Assembly: GCA_950075905.1 (NCBI GenBank)
Contig: CATMVR010000117.1
Location: forward strand, 1-10,029
Length of the DNA stretch: 10,029 nucleotides
Direction of reading: 5' to 3'
Source of the DNA: an uncultured Persicitalea sp.
GTDB taxonomy: Bacteria; Bacteroidota; Bacteroidia; Cytophagales; Spirosomataceae
Every line of letters begins with the position of its first letter. Position 1 is the first letter of the stretch. The position numbers and the translations under genes are program-made. The notes below the pieces were generated by a model. That model was not told where the DNA came from. It saw only the letters and a program-made list of their open reading frames with translations, and made no database searches. Below, in pieces: positions 1 to 7,611 of the stretch.

Positions 1-1
1 A

Positions 2-1399
2 AAGTGGGATCATAACGATATTGTCATCAAAGGAGATATCGCCGCGCAGCAGGGTATCCTGTTCGCTATATTTCAAATGCAGCAAACTTACACTGGTGAG
101 GACGAGCGGCTGAACATTGGCCCCAAGGGCTTCACGGGTGAAAAGTACGGCGGGGTAACCTACTGGGATACCGAGGCCTATTGCATCCCGTTTTATCTCT
201 CTACTTCAGACCAGAAGGTGGCTCGAAATTTGCTGATATACCGCTATAAGCATTTGCAAAAAGCCATCGAAAATGCCCAAAAGCTAGGCTTTACCGACGG
301 GGCGGCCCTTTACCCCATGGTGACCATGAATGGTGAGGAGTGCCACAACGAATGGGAAATTACTTTCGAGGAAATTCACCGAAACGGTGCCATAGCGTAC
401 GCCATTTACGATTATATCCGCTACACGGGTGATCAGGCGTACCTGGCCGAATACGGCCTGGAAGTACTAATTGCCATCTCGCGTTTCTGGAAACAGCGGG
501 TCAACTGGTCGGAGGAAAAGCAACAGTTTGTGATGCTGGGGGTTACAGGGCCCAATGAATACGAAAACAATGTCAACAATAACTGGTACACCAACTACAT
601 TGCCGCCTGGACCTTGAAATACACCATTGAGGCTATCGGCTACGTGCAGAAAGAAGGAAAAGTAGAGCCCATTTTTGAAAAAACAGGGTTCGATGCAGAG
701 ATAGAAATAGCCGGCTGGCAACAAGTTATCGATAACCTGCACTTACCGTACGACCCCGGGCGGGAGGTGTTTCTGCAACAGGAAGGTTTTTTAAATAAGG
801 AAATACTTACAGTAGATCAGATTCCCGAGCATCGGCCCATTAACCAAAAATGGTCCTGGGACCGCATCCTACGCTCTTGTTTCATTAAGCAGGCCGACGT
901 ATTGCAGGGGCTTTACTTTTTTGAGGAAGATTTCACGGAGGCGATTATTCGCCGAAATTTTGATTTCTACGAGCCAATGACCGTGCACGAATCTTCGCTT
1001 TCGCCCTGCGTGCATGCTATATTGGCTGCCCGGCTGGGAAAACGCGAAAAAGCCTACGAAATGTACCTGCGTACGGCCCGACTTGACCTTGACGACTACA
1101 ACAACGATACAGAAGACGGCCTGCATATAACCTCTATGGCGGGTACCTGGATGAGTATTGTCAAGGGTTTTGCCGGGCAGCGCGTGCGTGAGGGGATTCT
1201 GGTATTGAACCCCTACATACCGACGCAGTGGGAGTCGTACTCCTTCCGGATCGGCTTCCGCGGTACAACCCTCACCGTGGCGGTGAATCAGGAATCGGTA
1301 GTGATTGAAAATCCGTCTGAAACTCCGTTGAATATTGAGGTATGGGGGGTACTGCTGGAAGTATCGGGCACTAAGATTTTTGCCCTGGAAAACGCCTGA
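2..1399 (+). CDS. GH65 family sugar phosphorylase, probably maltose phosphorylase (5' end missing)
   Basis: Cytoplasmic inverting phosphorylase of glycoside hydrolase family 65; the maltose enzyme converts maltose and phosphate to beta-glucose 1-phosphate and glucose. The frame is open from base 2, so 465 C-terminal residues are present and the real start lies left of the window; family members are about 750-780 residues, so the N-terminal beta-sandwich is missing and the (alpha/alpha)6 barrel plus C-terminal beta domain remain. Visible motifs are GDIAAQQG near residue 11, YTGEDERLNIGPKGFTGEKYGG, and GVTGPNEYENNVNNNWYTN, whose Glu (codon 557-559) is the expected general acid. HESSLS (fragment residues 329-334) matches the phosphate-binding loop. 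The NNVNNNWYTN form is typical of maltose phosphorylases rather than kojibiose or trehalose phosphorylases, but substrate is inferred. The ATG at 77 is internal: conserved family sequence continues upstream of it. No terminator hairpin is evident after the stop. Confidence 0.93.
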   Translation, partial: KWDHNDIVIKGDIAAQQGILFAIFQMQQTYTGEDERLNIGPKGFTGEKYGGVTYWDTEAYCIPFYLSTSDQKVARNLLIYRYKHLQKAIENAQKLGFTDGAALYPMVTMNGEECHNEWEITFEEIHRNGAIAYAIYDYIRYTGDQAYLAEYGLEVLIAISRFWKQRVNWSEEKQQFVMLGVTGPNEYENNVNNNWYTNYIAAWTLKYTIEAIGYVQKEGKVEPIFEKTGFDAEIEIAGWQQVIDNLHLPYDPGREVFLQQEGFLNKEILTVDQIPEHRPINQKWSWDRILRSCFIKQADVLQGLYFFEEDFTEAIIRRNFDFYEPMTVHESSLSPCVHAILAARLGKREKAYEMYLRTARLDLDDYNNDTEDGLHITSMAGTWMSIVKGFAGQRVREGILVLNPYIPTQWESYSFRIGFRGTTLTVAVNQESVVIENPSETPLNIEVWGVLLEVSGTKIFALENA

Positions 1400-1563
1400 A
1401 TTTAAATAACTGGCCGGTACTAATGCTGGAAGAAATTGACTTTTGTAAAGAATAATACTTGTCAAAAAAAGGATACAATGGTTTCATTGGCATTCTATTG
1501 ATTATTTTTATAGATTTCTCGAAGTAATCTATTCGACAAAACCCGGAACAAAGTTTCTCTACT

Positions 1564-3831
1564 ATGACAAGGGTATTGGCACTTCTGATAATTTTGGGCC
1601 TGATCGGGCCGGGAATCCGACCAGTTCAGGCCCAGGATTTCAGGGATTGCCAATCTCTTTTTGAAGAAGTACTGCGGGAATTCAACCGGGCGTACGAAGA
1701 AAACGAGCCCCGACTCCTGCAGTCTGTTGCCTACCGCCGTCAGCTTGTAGAACTTCAAAAGGCTTACAAAGCCTACCATCAGGCCTCCTACAATCCGTCT
1801 GATTCAACTCAAAAACTGACCAACGAGGCGGTTTTGAATGCCTTAGCCGGCAATTACGGAAAATCCATCCGGCTTCTTTCCTCGCTCGACTCACTCAGTG
1901 CCCAGGGAAGTTACTACCTCGGCCTTTTTTATTTGTTAAACCGGGAATATCCCCGCGCCCGTCCCTTGTTGATGGGAAATACGTTTAGCCGGGCGGCCAG
2001 CTTGAATACCCTGGTTACCTTCGGCTTTGAGAAGCGCCTTGCGGAGGCAATACAGTACGGAATCTCTGAGCCGCATGCCAATTACAAAGGCAAATGGAAC
2101 TACAACCTGGGACTTTTATATAAGCAAAATCAACAATTGGACGAGTCGGTAGGAGAGGTGAGCGGTGCCATTCGCCAGGGTGACCACATGGCCTACCGCT
2201 TGCTAAGGGGCGATGTGTTGATGCGGTTGGAAAAGTCAAAAAATGCGGTGTCGGACTTTGAAAAAGTGGCAAGAAAGTACCCCAAGGCGCAGATCAGGTA
2301 TGCCAATGCCCTGGTAGCTTTGAAACGCTACCAGGAGGCCGAAGTTGCGTTTTCAAATTACCTGGACGGGGAAGATCGCGGGTTTCGGAAAGATGCGATT
2401 CTGGGGCTGGGACATGTCTATTACGGACTGAATCAGCTCGATAACGCCCAAAAATACTACAGATTGGCGGCTACGATGATCAAAGATAGTCCGGTAGCGC
2501 TTTGCGGGCAGGCAAATGTGCTGGTAACGAAGCGGGCGTATGTCCGGGCCAAAACTATCTACGATCGCATTTTGACGGCCGACAGCAGCTATGTGTCTGC
2601 TTACCTGGGCAGAGGAATAGCCTGGTACGGGCTGGGGGAGTACAGAAAGGCCCTGGCCGATTTTGAAAAATCAAGTGCCTTATTTGACGACACTGATCGC
2701 ACTCTTTCAGATGTTTTCGTGTGCCGTGGCTACGCCTTCTACTACACCGGCCGGCCGGCCGAAGCCCTGGCAGATTTCGAAACTGCCGTCCGGCTGGACG
2801 GTACCCGTTACGAAGCCCTGGCCGGAATCAGTAGTGTGCTGATTGATCAGCGGAGTTTCTCTGCGGCCGGCCAGTACCTTAGCCGGGCCCTGAACTACGA
2901 GAAGAATTACGATCTGATGTGGAGCAACTACGGCAATTTACTCCTGCATTTTGATATGTATAAAAAAGGGTACGAAGTGTTCCGGAAGGCCATTGGTCTC
3001 AATCCGTCAAACTTGAAAGCGCAGAATGGCTGGGGAATAGTACTTCTGGAAAGCGACCATCTCAACGAATCCAAAGTACTGTTTGATAGCCTGGTGAAGG
3101 AAAATCCCACCGTCCCCTTTCTGCTCAACAACCGGGGGATTGTGAATGCATACCACGGCAATAGATTCGATCAGAAAAAAGATCCAATCGCGGCTGATCA
3201 ACAGTACCAGCTTGCTTTTGAGGATTTTAAGGAAGCCATGGCGGTAGCGCCCAGCCGGAAATTCTACAATGTAAACCAGGGAAATGTATATCGCTATTGG
3301 CAGAAATACGACGAGGCCAAGCTAAGCTACCAAACCTACCAGGACAAGAGTGCGCTGAACAATACGGCGGTGCTTTACGCCGGCCTGGAAAACATCAAAG
3401 ATGCCAGGTATTACCTCGGAGTAGCCCTCCAACTCGACTCGGCGCATCATGTTTTTCAGTTCAACATGAATCTGCTCATGAAAGGCAAGCAAAAAGAGTT
3501 TGCCCGATCGCTGGCTCGGGCTACCGCGTCGGCAGACGAGGAAAGTGCTTTTTCAGATATAGGTATCAAGTATAGCCGCGATGGGTTTGTGACTATCTAC
3601 CTGTATGATTATGAGTATGATACGCTGCATTTTCCAGGGAGGCATTACCTACCTCTGCCCGTTCAGGAGTACGAAGAGGAGTTTTTTATACCTGAATATG
3701 ATTTTAAATTGTTGCCTTACACCCCGCTTAAAACACCTAAGGTTAAAGAGAAAAAAACTAAGTACAAAACCCAGAAGGTACGGTTGAGAAAACGCGGCCG
3801 CCGCACAGGGACCCAATGCCCGGTTTTCTAA
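1564..3831 (+). CDS. Secreted TPR-repeat protein with charged C-terminal tail
   Basis: A 755-residue protein with no recognisable catalytic domain. Residues 1-23 form a signal peptide (hydrophobic core about 4-14, likely cleavage after VQA at 23), so it is probably periplasmic or cell-surface. From about residue 175 to 625 it consists of roughly 13 tetratricopeptide-like repeats; good examples are around 345-372 (GRGIAWYGLGEYRKALADFE) and 384-415 (CRGYAFYYTGRPAEALADFE). Residues 25-170 are helical and may hold degenerate repeats. After the solenoid, 676-719 is rich in tyrosine and acidic residues, and 723-747 has 14 Lys/Arg. TPR arrays bind proteins or peptides; the partner here is unknown. 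It appears to be a single gene: 164 bp separate it from the phosphorylase and it converges on the TspO-like gene. The ATG at 1564 directly precedes a good signal peptide, which supports this start; there is no Shine-Dalgarno sequence. Confidence 0.88.
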   Translation: MTRVLALLIILGLIGPGIRPVQAQDFRDCQSLFEEVLREFNRAYEENEPRLLQSVAYRRQLVELQKAYKAYHQASYNPSDSTQKLTNEAVLNALAGNYGKSIRLLSSLDSLSAQGSYYLGLFYLLNREYPRARPLLMGNTFSRAASLNTLVTFGFEKRLAEAIQYGISEPHANYKGKWNYNLGLLYKQNQQLDESVGEVSGAIRQGDHMAYRLLRGDVLMRLEKSKNAVSDFEKVARKYPKAQIRYANALVALKRYQEAEVAFSNYLDGEDRGFRKDAILGLGHVYYGLNQLDNAQKYYRLAATMIKDSPVALCGQANVLVTKRAYVRAKTIYDRILTADSSYVSAYLGRGIAWYGLGEYRKALADFEKSSALFDDTDRTLSDVFVCRGYAFYYTGRPAEALADFETAVRLDGTRYEALAGISSVLIDQRSFSAAGQYLSRALNYEKNYDLMWSNYGNLLLHFDMYKKGYEVFRKAIGLNPSNLKAQNGWGIVLLESDHLNESKVLFDSLVKENPTVPFLLNNRGIVNAYHGNRFDQKKDPIAADQQYQLAFEDFKEAMAVAPSRKFYNVNQGNVYRYWQKYDEAKLSYQTYQDKSALNNTAVLYAGLENIKDARYYLGVALQLDSAHHVFQFNMNLLMKGKQKEFARSLARATASADEESAFSDIGIKYSRDGFVTIYLYDYEYDTLHFPGRHYLPLPVQEYEEEFFIPEYDFKLLPYTPLKTPKVKEKKTKYKTQKVRLRKRGRRTGTQCPVF

Positions 3832-3839
3832 GTTGGAAA

Positions 3840-4688
3840 TTACTCGTAAAGCGGGGAGGGATGCGTTTCCTGCTCCTTTTCGTACCTAAGCTCTTTTCCG
3901 ATCAAAATTAAGGAAAGTATAAAAAGTACCAGGGCCAATGCCCCGGCTACAAAGGCAATGGAGTAATATACCGGTTCGACGTCCATTCTTTTGGAAACGA
4001 TGCCCGCAAAGGCCCACACTACCGCCAGCGATAGGTACCCGTTTGCTAGCCGGGAGGCCGCATAGGCACTTACCGCGGCACCAATCAGAATCATCAGTAC
4101 CGCCCAGGTATCCTGCTCTAATCCCCCTTGCCACTGTATAGCCGTTAGCCAGGTGGTCATATTGGCGATGGTAGCTACCGATATCCAGCCCAGATATATC
4201 CCAAAAGGAGACTTGGCAAGGAAGCGGACTCTTTTTGACATTAGCTGATCGATGTTTGAAATGCCAAAATTGGCAAATAACAGACTAAGAAGGAGTATCC
4301 ACATGATAGCCACCGAAACCGGCAGAAGTTCGTAATGCCAGGCAACTATCCAGAGTCCGTTCAGCACCGAAGAGGCAAAGTACCAAATCCCCAACTGCCT
4401 TACCAGCGTATTGACCCCACTGGGTTTGGAACTAAACAGAGTACTAGCCTGAAAGATGGTAAACCCCAGTAAAAGTAGATAGATAAGTCCCCAAATTGAG
4501 AATGTAGGGCCGGATGGCACAAACAGGTTGGAGTATTTTTCTGATAGTTCGCCCGTCGTATTACCGCCCAGTGGTAACCAGTTTGCCAGGAAGTTCATTA
4601 AAACCATGAAGATATATCCTGCAATATTGAGTATCTGTAAGGTTTTAATGGAGGCGTTTGTTGAGGTACTTGCCTTGTAAGTGTGCAT
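3840..4688 (-). CDS. TspO/MBR-related multi-pass membrane protein
   Basis: A 282-residue integral membrane protein with about eight predicted helices (roughly residues 18-40, 61-82, 97-118, 121-143, 161-183, 193-213, 216-234, 239-264). Sequence reminiscent of TspO/MBR tryptophan-rich sensory proteins: LFVPSGPTFSIWGLIY (55-70), LNGLWIVAWHY (109-119) and YLGWISVATIANMTTW (165-180), matching the family's Pro-Trp-Trp-Tyr, LNxxW and WxxxAT..N patterns. Classical TspO proteins have five helices and about 155-160 residues and bind tetrapyrroles or similar ligands; this is a longer branch common in Bacteroidota, and its ligand cannot be told from sequence. I chose the ATG at 4688; an upstream ATG at 4733 would add 15 residues of unlikely sequence. 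Gene is convergent with the TPR gene and divergent from the beta-barrel gene. Confidence 0.78.
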   Translation of the reverse strand: MHTYKASTSTNASIKTLQILNIAGYIFMVLMNFLANWLPLGGNTTGELSEKYSNLFVPSGPTFSIWGLIYLLLLGFTIFQASTLFSSKPSGVNTLVRQLGIWYFASSVLNGLWIVAWHYELLPVSVAIMWILLLSLLFANFGISNIDQLMSKRVRFLAKSPFGIYLGWISVATIANMTTWLTAIQWQGGLEQDTWAVLMILIGAAVSAYAASRLANGYLSLAVVWAFAGIVSKRMDVEPVYYSIAFVAGALALVLFILSLILIGKELRYEKEQETHPSPLYE

Positions 4689-4983
4689 GATTATATATAT
4701 TTTACTACTGAATGGACTGACTACTAATAACATACCAAAAGACTATTTCTGCTTGTCCTACAAGCAAAGAACTGAAATAAGAAGAAGTGGGTATATTTCT
4801 CTACTGTTTATTGACGGAAAATCAGGGTGGTTTCCGTGGCCTTGTTTTCATAAAAATGCTTAGCTCCTCATTCAGAGTGGTTACTTCACCTGGAATGGGT
4901 GGATTGTACTCCCTGTTGTAATGCATTTGATGGTTTGGAATGGATATTTATCTGGTACCTGGTACATACCAATCAATCGCATT
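4689..4983. other. Divergent intergenic region
   Basis: This 295-bp stretch separates the minus-strand TspO-like gene from the plus-strand beta-barrel gene and should carry promoters for both. The only open frames through it are short and lack family features, so I call no gene. An AT-rich run (4690-4704) lies directly upstream of the TspO-like start. A perfect 6-bp inverted repeat lies at 4751-4765. I could not find a convincing Bacteroidota promoter (TTTG with a TAnnTTTG box at the usual spacing) for either gene. Confidence 0.6.
4751..4765. promoter_or_regulatory. Small perfect inverted repeat upstream of the TspO-like gene
   Basis: GCTTGT-CCT-ACAAGC is a perfect 6-3-6 inverted repeat, 63 bp upstream of the chosen start of the TspO-like gene and about 220 bp upstream of the beta-barrel gene. 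There is no T tract, so it is not a terminator. It could be an operator half-site pair or chance: 6-bp arms are short and I know of no regulator with this site. Confidence 0.22.
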
Positions 4984-5652
4984 ATGAAAATCACTAAATA
5001 TCTATTTGTAGCCCTGATGCTGGTGGGATGTACCACGGTAACCATAGGGCAAAGCAGAAACTTCAAATTTGGCGTGAAAGGCGGGGCCAATCTATCCAAT
5101 TTCCGGGGGAGCGATGTGGTGTCTTCCAGCGACCCCTCAGTACGCATAGGCAACGCAGATGCCCGGCTTACCGGGTTTGTGGGCGGCGTATTCATGCGGC
5201 TGGGGAGTACCCTTTTTATTCAACCTGAGTTGCTTCTTTCCCAAAAAGGAGGAGCTTTCAATGTCTTCCGGGACGGGCTTTCCAATGATATGAACACGGT
5301 TAATGTTCGGTTTACGAATCTCGATCTGCCGGTGCTGGTAGGTTTCCGTATCGGGGATGTTCTCCGTATCAATGCCGGACCTATTGCCTCGCTGCGTCTG
5401 AGCGAAAACGGAGGACTTCGTGCGGCTCTCAATGATCTTGGTGCCAACAGCGTCCAGGATAATTTCAATCAGGCCGCGCTTGGATATCAGGCCGGGATAG
5501 GTTTTGATATTGGCAACCTTAGTCTGGATCTGCGCTACGAAGGCAACGTCACCAACGTCATTGACGTCAATACCGACAATTCTAATTTTAATTCGCAACT
5601 CCGTCGGAAAGGAAGCTTGTGGCAAGCTACGGTTGGCTTCGCTATTTTCTAA
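4984..5652 (+). CDS. PorT-type outer-membrane beta-barrel protein
   Basis: A 222-residue small outer-membrane beta-barrel protein of the PorT/OMP_b-brl type common in Bacteroidota. Residues 1-23 form a signal peptide ending in the phylum-typical GQ (IGQ-SRN). The mature protein starts FKFGVKGGANLSNF (27-40), followed by alternating beta strands, the family pattern IQPELLLSQKG (79-89), LDLPVLVGF (113-121) and NAGPIASLRLS (130-140), and a terminal strand ending in Phe (ATVGFAIF), the usual signature for BAM-mediated insertion. The ATG at 4984 is preferred over 4921 because it begins directly with the signal peptide MKITKYLFVALMLVG. A lipobox-like LVGC (13-16) sits inside the signal peptide but is probably not used. 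It is followed after 55 bp by the OmpA-family gene on the same strand, so the two may be cotranscribed. Transport role is not established. Confidence 0.87.
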   Translation: MKITKYLFVALMLVGCTTVTIGQSRNFKFGVKGGANLSNFRGSDVVSSSDPSVRIGNADARLTGFVGGVFMRLGSTLFIQPELLLSQKGGAFNVFRDGLSNDMNTVNVRFTNLDLPVLVGFRIGDVLRINAGPIASLRLSENGGLRAALNDLGANSVQDNFNQAALGYQAGIGFDIGNLSLDLRYEGNVTNVIDVNTDNSNFNSQLRRKGSLWQATVGFAIF

Positions 5653-5707
5653 TTGCCAGCCATAATTTGTTCGTTCATTCATTCTGACTATTACATTGAT
5701 TTATTGT

Positions 5708-6400
5708 ATGAAAAAAACAATCATAATTTCTCAGGCGCTACTGGTTTGCCTTATTGGTCTGCCGGCCTGCAAAAATAGCAAGCTATCCCGACAGGAAAAG
5801 GGTGCCATTATTGGCGTGGGTACCGGCGCCGCAGCGGGGGCTGTACTCGGAAAAAAATCGAATAATACCGCCGTGGGCGCCATCATTGGTGCAGCCGTTG
5901 GTGGTACGGTGGGTACGCTGATCGGCGTATATATGGATAAGCAAGCCCGCGAGCTGGAACGGAAAGTTGAAAACGCCAAGGTAGAACGTATCGGCGAGGG
6001 TATTCGGATGACGTTCGACTCAGGTCTTTTGTTTGGTTTCGACTCGTCTGAGTTAACGACAGAAACCAGGGCTAACCTGGACAATGTGGCGGAGGTTATG
6101 AAAGATTATGACGAAACTGATATTCTGATCGAAGGGCATACCGATAGTGTGGGTAGCGATGCCTACAATCAAAAGCTGTCGGAAGCAAGAGCCCAGGCCG
6201 TAACTAATTATCTGACACGAAAAAACGTAGCCCGCAAACGAATCAGAACCGTCGGCTACGGCGAAAACCAACCTATAACCACGAATGAAACCGAAAAAGG
6301 ACAGACCCAGAATCGTCGGGTAGAAGTGGTTATTACCGCCAACGAAAAGTTGAAAAACAAGCTTAAAAAAGAAGCAGATAAAGAGGCGGCTATCCGCTAA
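5708..6400 (+). CDS. OmpA-family lipoprotein with glycine-zipper segment
   Basis: A 230-residue envelope lipoprotein that should tie the outer membrane to peptidoglycan. Residues 1-21 form a lipoprotein signal with lipobox LPAC (Cys21). Residues 32-74 are a glycine-zipper region (GAIIGVGTGAAAGAVLG and GAIIGAAVGGTVGTLIG), which may associate with membrane or self-pack. Residues about 98-210 are an OmpA C-terminal domain: FGFDSSEL, EGHTDSVGSDAYNQKLSEAR and NRRVEVVI. Asp146 and Arg161 are 15 residues apart and correspond to the diaminopimelate-binding pair of E. coli OmpA (Asp271, Arg286). A charged lysine-rich tail ends the protein. The ATG at 5708 is chosen over an in-frame TTG at 5696 because it starts a canonical MKKTIII signal. 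It lies 55 bp after the beta-barrel gene and is followed 13 bp later by a terminator. Confidence 0.93.
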   Translation: MKKTIIISQALLVCLIGLPACKNSKLSRQEKGAIIGVGTGAAAGAVLGKKSNNTAVGAIIGAAVGGTVGTLIGVYMDKQARELERKVENAKVERIGEGIRMTFDSGLLFGFDSSELTTETRANLDNVAEVMKDYDETDILIEGHTDSVGSDAYNQKLSEARAQAVTNYLTRKNVARKRIRTVGYGENQPITTNETEKGQTQNRRVEVVITANEKLKNKLKKEADKEAAIR

Positions 6401-6413
6401 CAAATTAGGATAC

Positions 6414-6451
6414 AAAAAAAGAGGCTGCGTTGATTCGTAGCCTCTTTTTTT
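6414..6451. terminator. Bidirectional intrinsic terminator
   Basis: The left arm (seven A then GAGGCTGCG, 6414-6429) pairs with the right arm (CGTAGCCTC then seven T, 6436-6451) across a 6-nt loop, with one G-T wobble. A tracts on one side and T tracts on the other give a usable U tract in both directions. It sits between the convergent OmpA-family gene (ending 6400) and dehydrogenase gene (ending 6481), so it probably ends both transcripts. Confidence 0.88.
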
Positions 6452-6480
6452 ATGTTTTATAGATAAACAACCAGATTGAG

Positions 6481-7290
6481 CTACCCGTTGTCAGAGAATT
6501 CGGGATAAAGTGTCATCCCACCGTCAATGTACATTGTTTCTCCGTTTACATAGTCAGAATCATCTGAGCAGAGCCATGCCACGGCCTTGGCCACATCTTC
6601 GGGGGTACCTATTCTCTTGTAGGGGATAAGCTTCATCAACTCCTTCAACTTGGCATCATCAGACCAAACCTCTTTGTTAATTGAGGTTTTTATGGCCCCT
6701 GGACTCACGGCGTTGACCCGTACCTTATAAGGAGCAAGTTCCTGAGCTAAGGATTTCATCAGCATCAGTACCCCCCCCTTAGAAGCGGCATAATTGACAT
6801 GCCCCGCCCAGGGAATGATATCATGCACTGAACTCATCATGACGATTTTGCCAATAGAGTAGTCGTGATCATGGGTTTTGCCCTGTTTTACAAATTGCCG
6901 GGCCGCTTCTCTGGTGCACAAAAACTGACCCGTCAGGTTGACATCGATGACCTTTTTCCACTGATCCAGCGACATGTCCAGAAAGCTGGCGTCTACCTGC
7001 ATTCCGGCATTACTTACCACGGAATCGATACGGCCGTAGGCGTCAATGGTTTTTTCAAACAGCGACTTTACGTCCGATTCGTCACTGACATTTGCCTGAA
7101 TAGCCATGCCATTTCCGCCCGATGCCTTTATCTGATCGAGGGTTTCATTGGCGGCATCTTCACTGCTGTTGTAGTTGACCACCACGGTAGCTCCCAGACT
7201 GCCCAAGTACAGCGCGCATGCCTGACCAATGCCCGACGAGGCTCCCGTGATCAGTATTATCTGATCGCTGAAATCTTTATTTGAAATCAT
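6481..7290 (-). CDS. Short-chain dehydrogenase, glucose 1-dehydrogenase-like
   Basis: A 269-residue classical SDR oxidoreductase using NAD(P). It has the cofactor loop TGASSGIG (15-22), NAG (94-96), Asn118 in VNLTGQF, catalytic Ser154 (MMSSVHD), Tyr167 and Lys171 (YAASK), and SPGAIKT (196-202). Length, the SSVHxxIPW and YAASKGG segments and the GGMTLYP C-terminus closely resemble Bacillus glucose 1-dehydrogenase (EC 1.1.1.47), but the same annotation is widely given to SDRs of other substrates, so substrate is inferred. There is a short His/Asp-containing insertion near residues 138-146 relative to the Bacillus enzyme, and Asn41 replaces the Arg after NY that helps bind NADP, so cofactor preference may differ. 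The start at 7290 overlaps the stop of the upstream small gene (ATGA) and has AAAGAGG just before it; the alternative ATG at 7326 would overlap that gene by 40 bp. Confidence 0.9.
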   Translation of the reverse strand: MISNKDFSDQIILITGASSGIGQACALYLGSLGATVVVNYNSSEDAANETLDQIKASGGNGMAIQANVSDESDVKSLFEKTIDAYGRIDSVVSNAGMQVDASFLDMSLDQWKKVIDVNLTGQFLCTREAARQFVKQGKTHDHDYSIGKIVMMSSVHDIIPWAGHVNYAASKGGVLMLMKSLAQELAPYKVRVNAVSPGAIKTSINKEVWSDDAKLKELMKLIPYKRIGTPEDVAKAVAWLCSDDSDYVNGETMYIDGGMTLYPEFSDNG

Positions 7291-7502
7291 AATACCTCTT
7301 TTTCGGACTGTTTGAGCCTTTTCCAAACCGTTCTGTTGACATTTTTAACAGCCCAGTTTTTGGCCTGCAGGATAGCCAGTCTGATGGCTTCAGTGGGGGT
7401 TAACTGGTCGGTTACTATCAGCTCCTGAGCTAAAAGTATGGCCCGCTCCCGGGTAGTAGGAGACAGGTAAGCCAACTCGGGTGAATTCAGGTTATGCTTC
7501 AT
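7287..7502 (-). CDS. Small 71-residue protein coupled to the dehydrogenase, YdaT-like N-terminal pattern
   Basis: Short, helical, basic protein without signal peptide or membrane segment, so probably cytoplasmic. The pattern TTRERAILLAQELI...TPTEAIRLAILQAKNWA (residues 16-50) resembles, from memory, the N-terminal part of Bacillus YdaT-type stress-related proteins (LRKKAIDIANAMI...GRAIPIATSKAKEWA); this is unverified and no biochemical function is known to me. It is judged a real gene because its TGA stop overlaps the dehydrogenase ATG by the classical ATGA arrangement and the coding sequence begins with a plain ATG after an AT-rich leader (7503-7560). The two genes should be one transcript with translational coupling, ending at the 6414-6451 terminator. 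Confidence 0.75.
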   Translation of the reverse strand: MKHNLNSPELAYLSPTTRERAILLAQELIVTDQLTPTEAIRLAILQAKNWAVKNVNRTVWKRLKQSEKEVL

Positions 7503-7611
7503 AAGTTTGATTGAATTTATTGATAAGTATTCAAAAAAACGATACCAGGTAAAGGGGGTAATTGTTCTGGGTATTTTGTAAATAAAAATGCTCAGTACTA
7601 TGGGATTATGT

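Noticed and set aside
1400..1563. Possible promoter (TTGAC or TTTTG, with TACAAT at 1474-1479) before the TPR gene
   Set aside because: The TACAAT box is a fair match, but neither upstream box sits at a workable spacing, and the Bacteroidota TAnnTTTG consensus is not met.
2747..2760. CCGG tandem run in the TPR gene
   Set aside because: Short low-complexity run that falls within codons for a TPR turn (GRPAE); nothing suggests a function beyond coding.
4681..4863. Small plus-strand frame in the divergent intergenic region
   Set aside because: It overlaps the start of the TspO-like gene on the other strand, has no family features and no supporting start context.
5137..5682. Minus-strand 181-residue frame across the beta-barrel gene
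   Set aside because: It is antisense to a clear OMP gene with a signal peptide and conserved strands, and has no recognisable features of its own.
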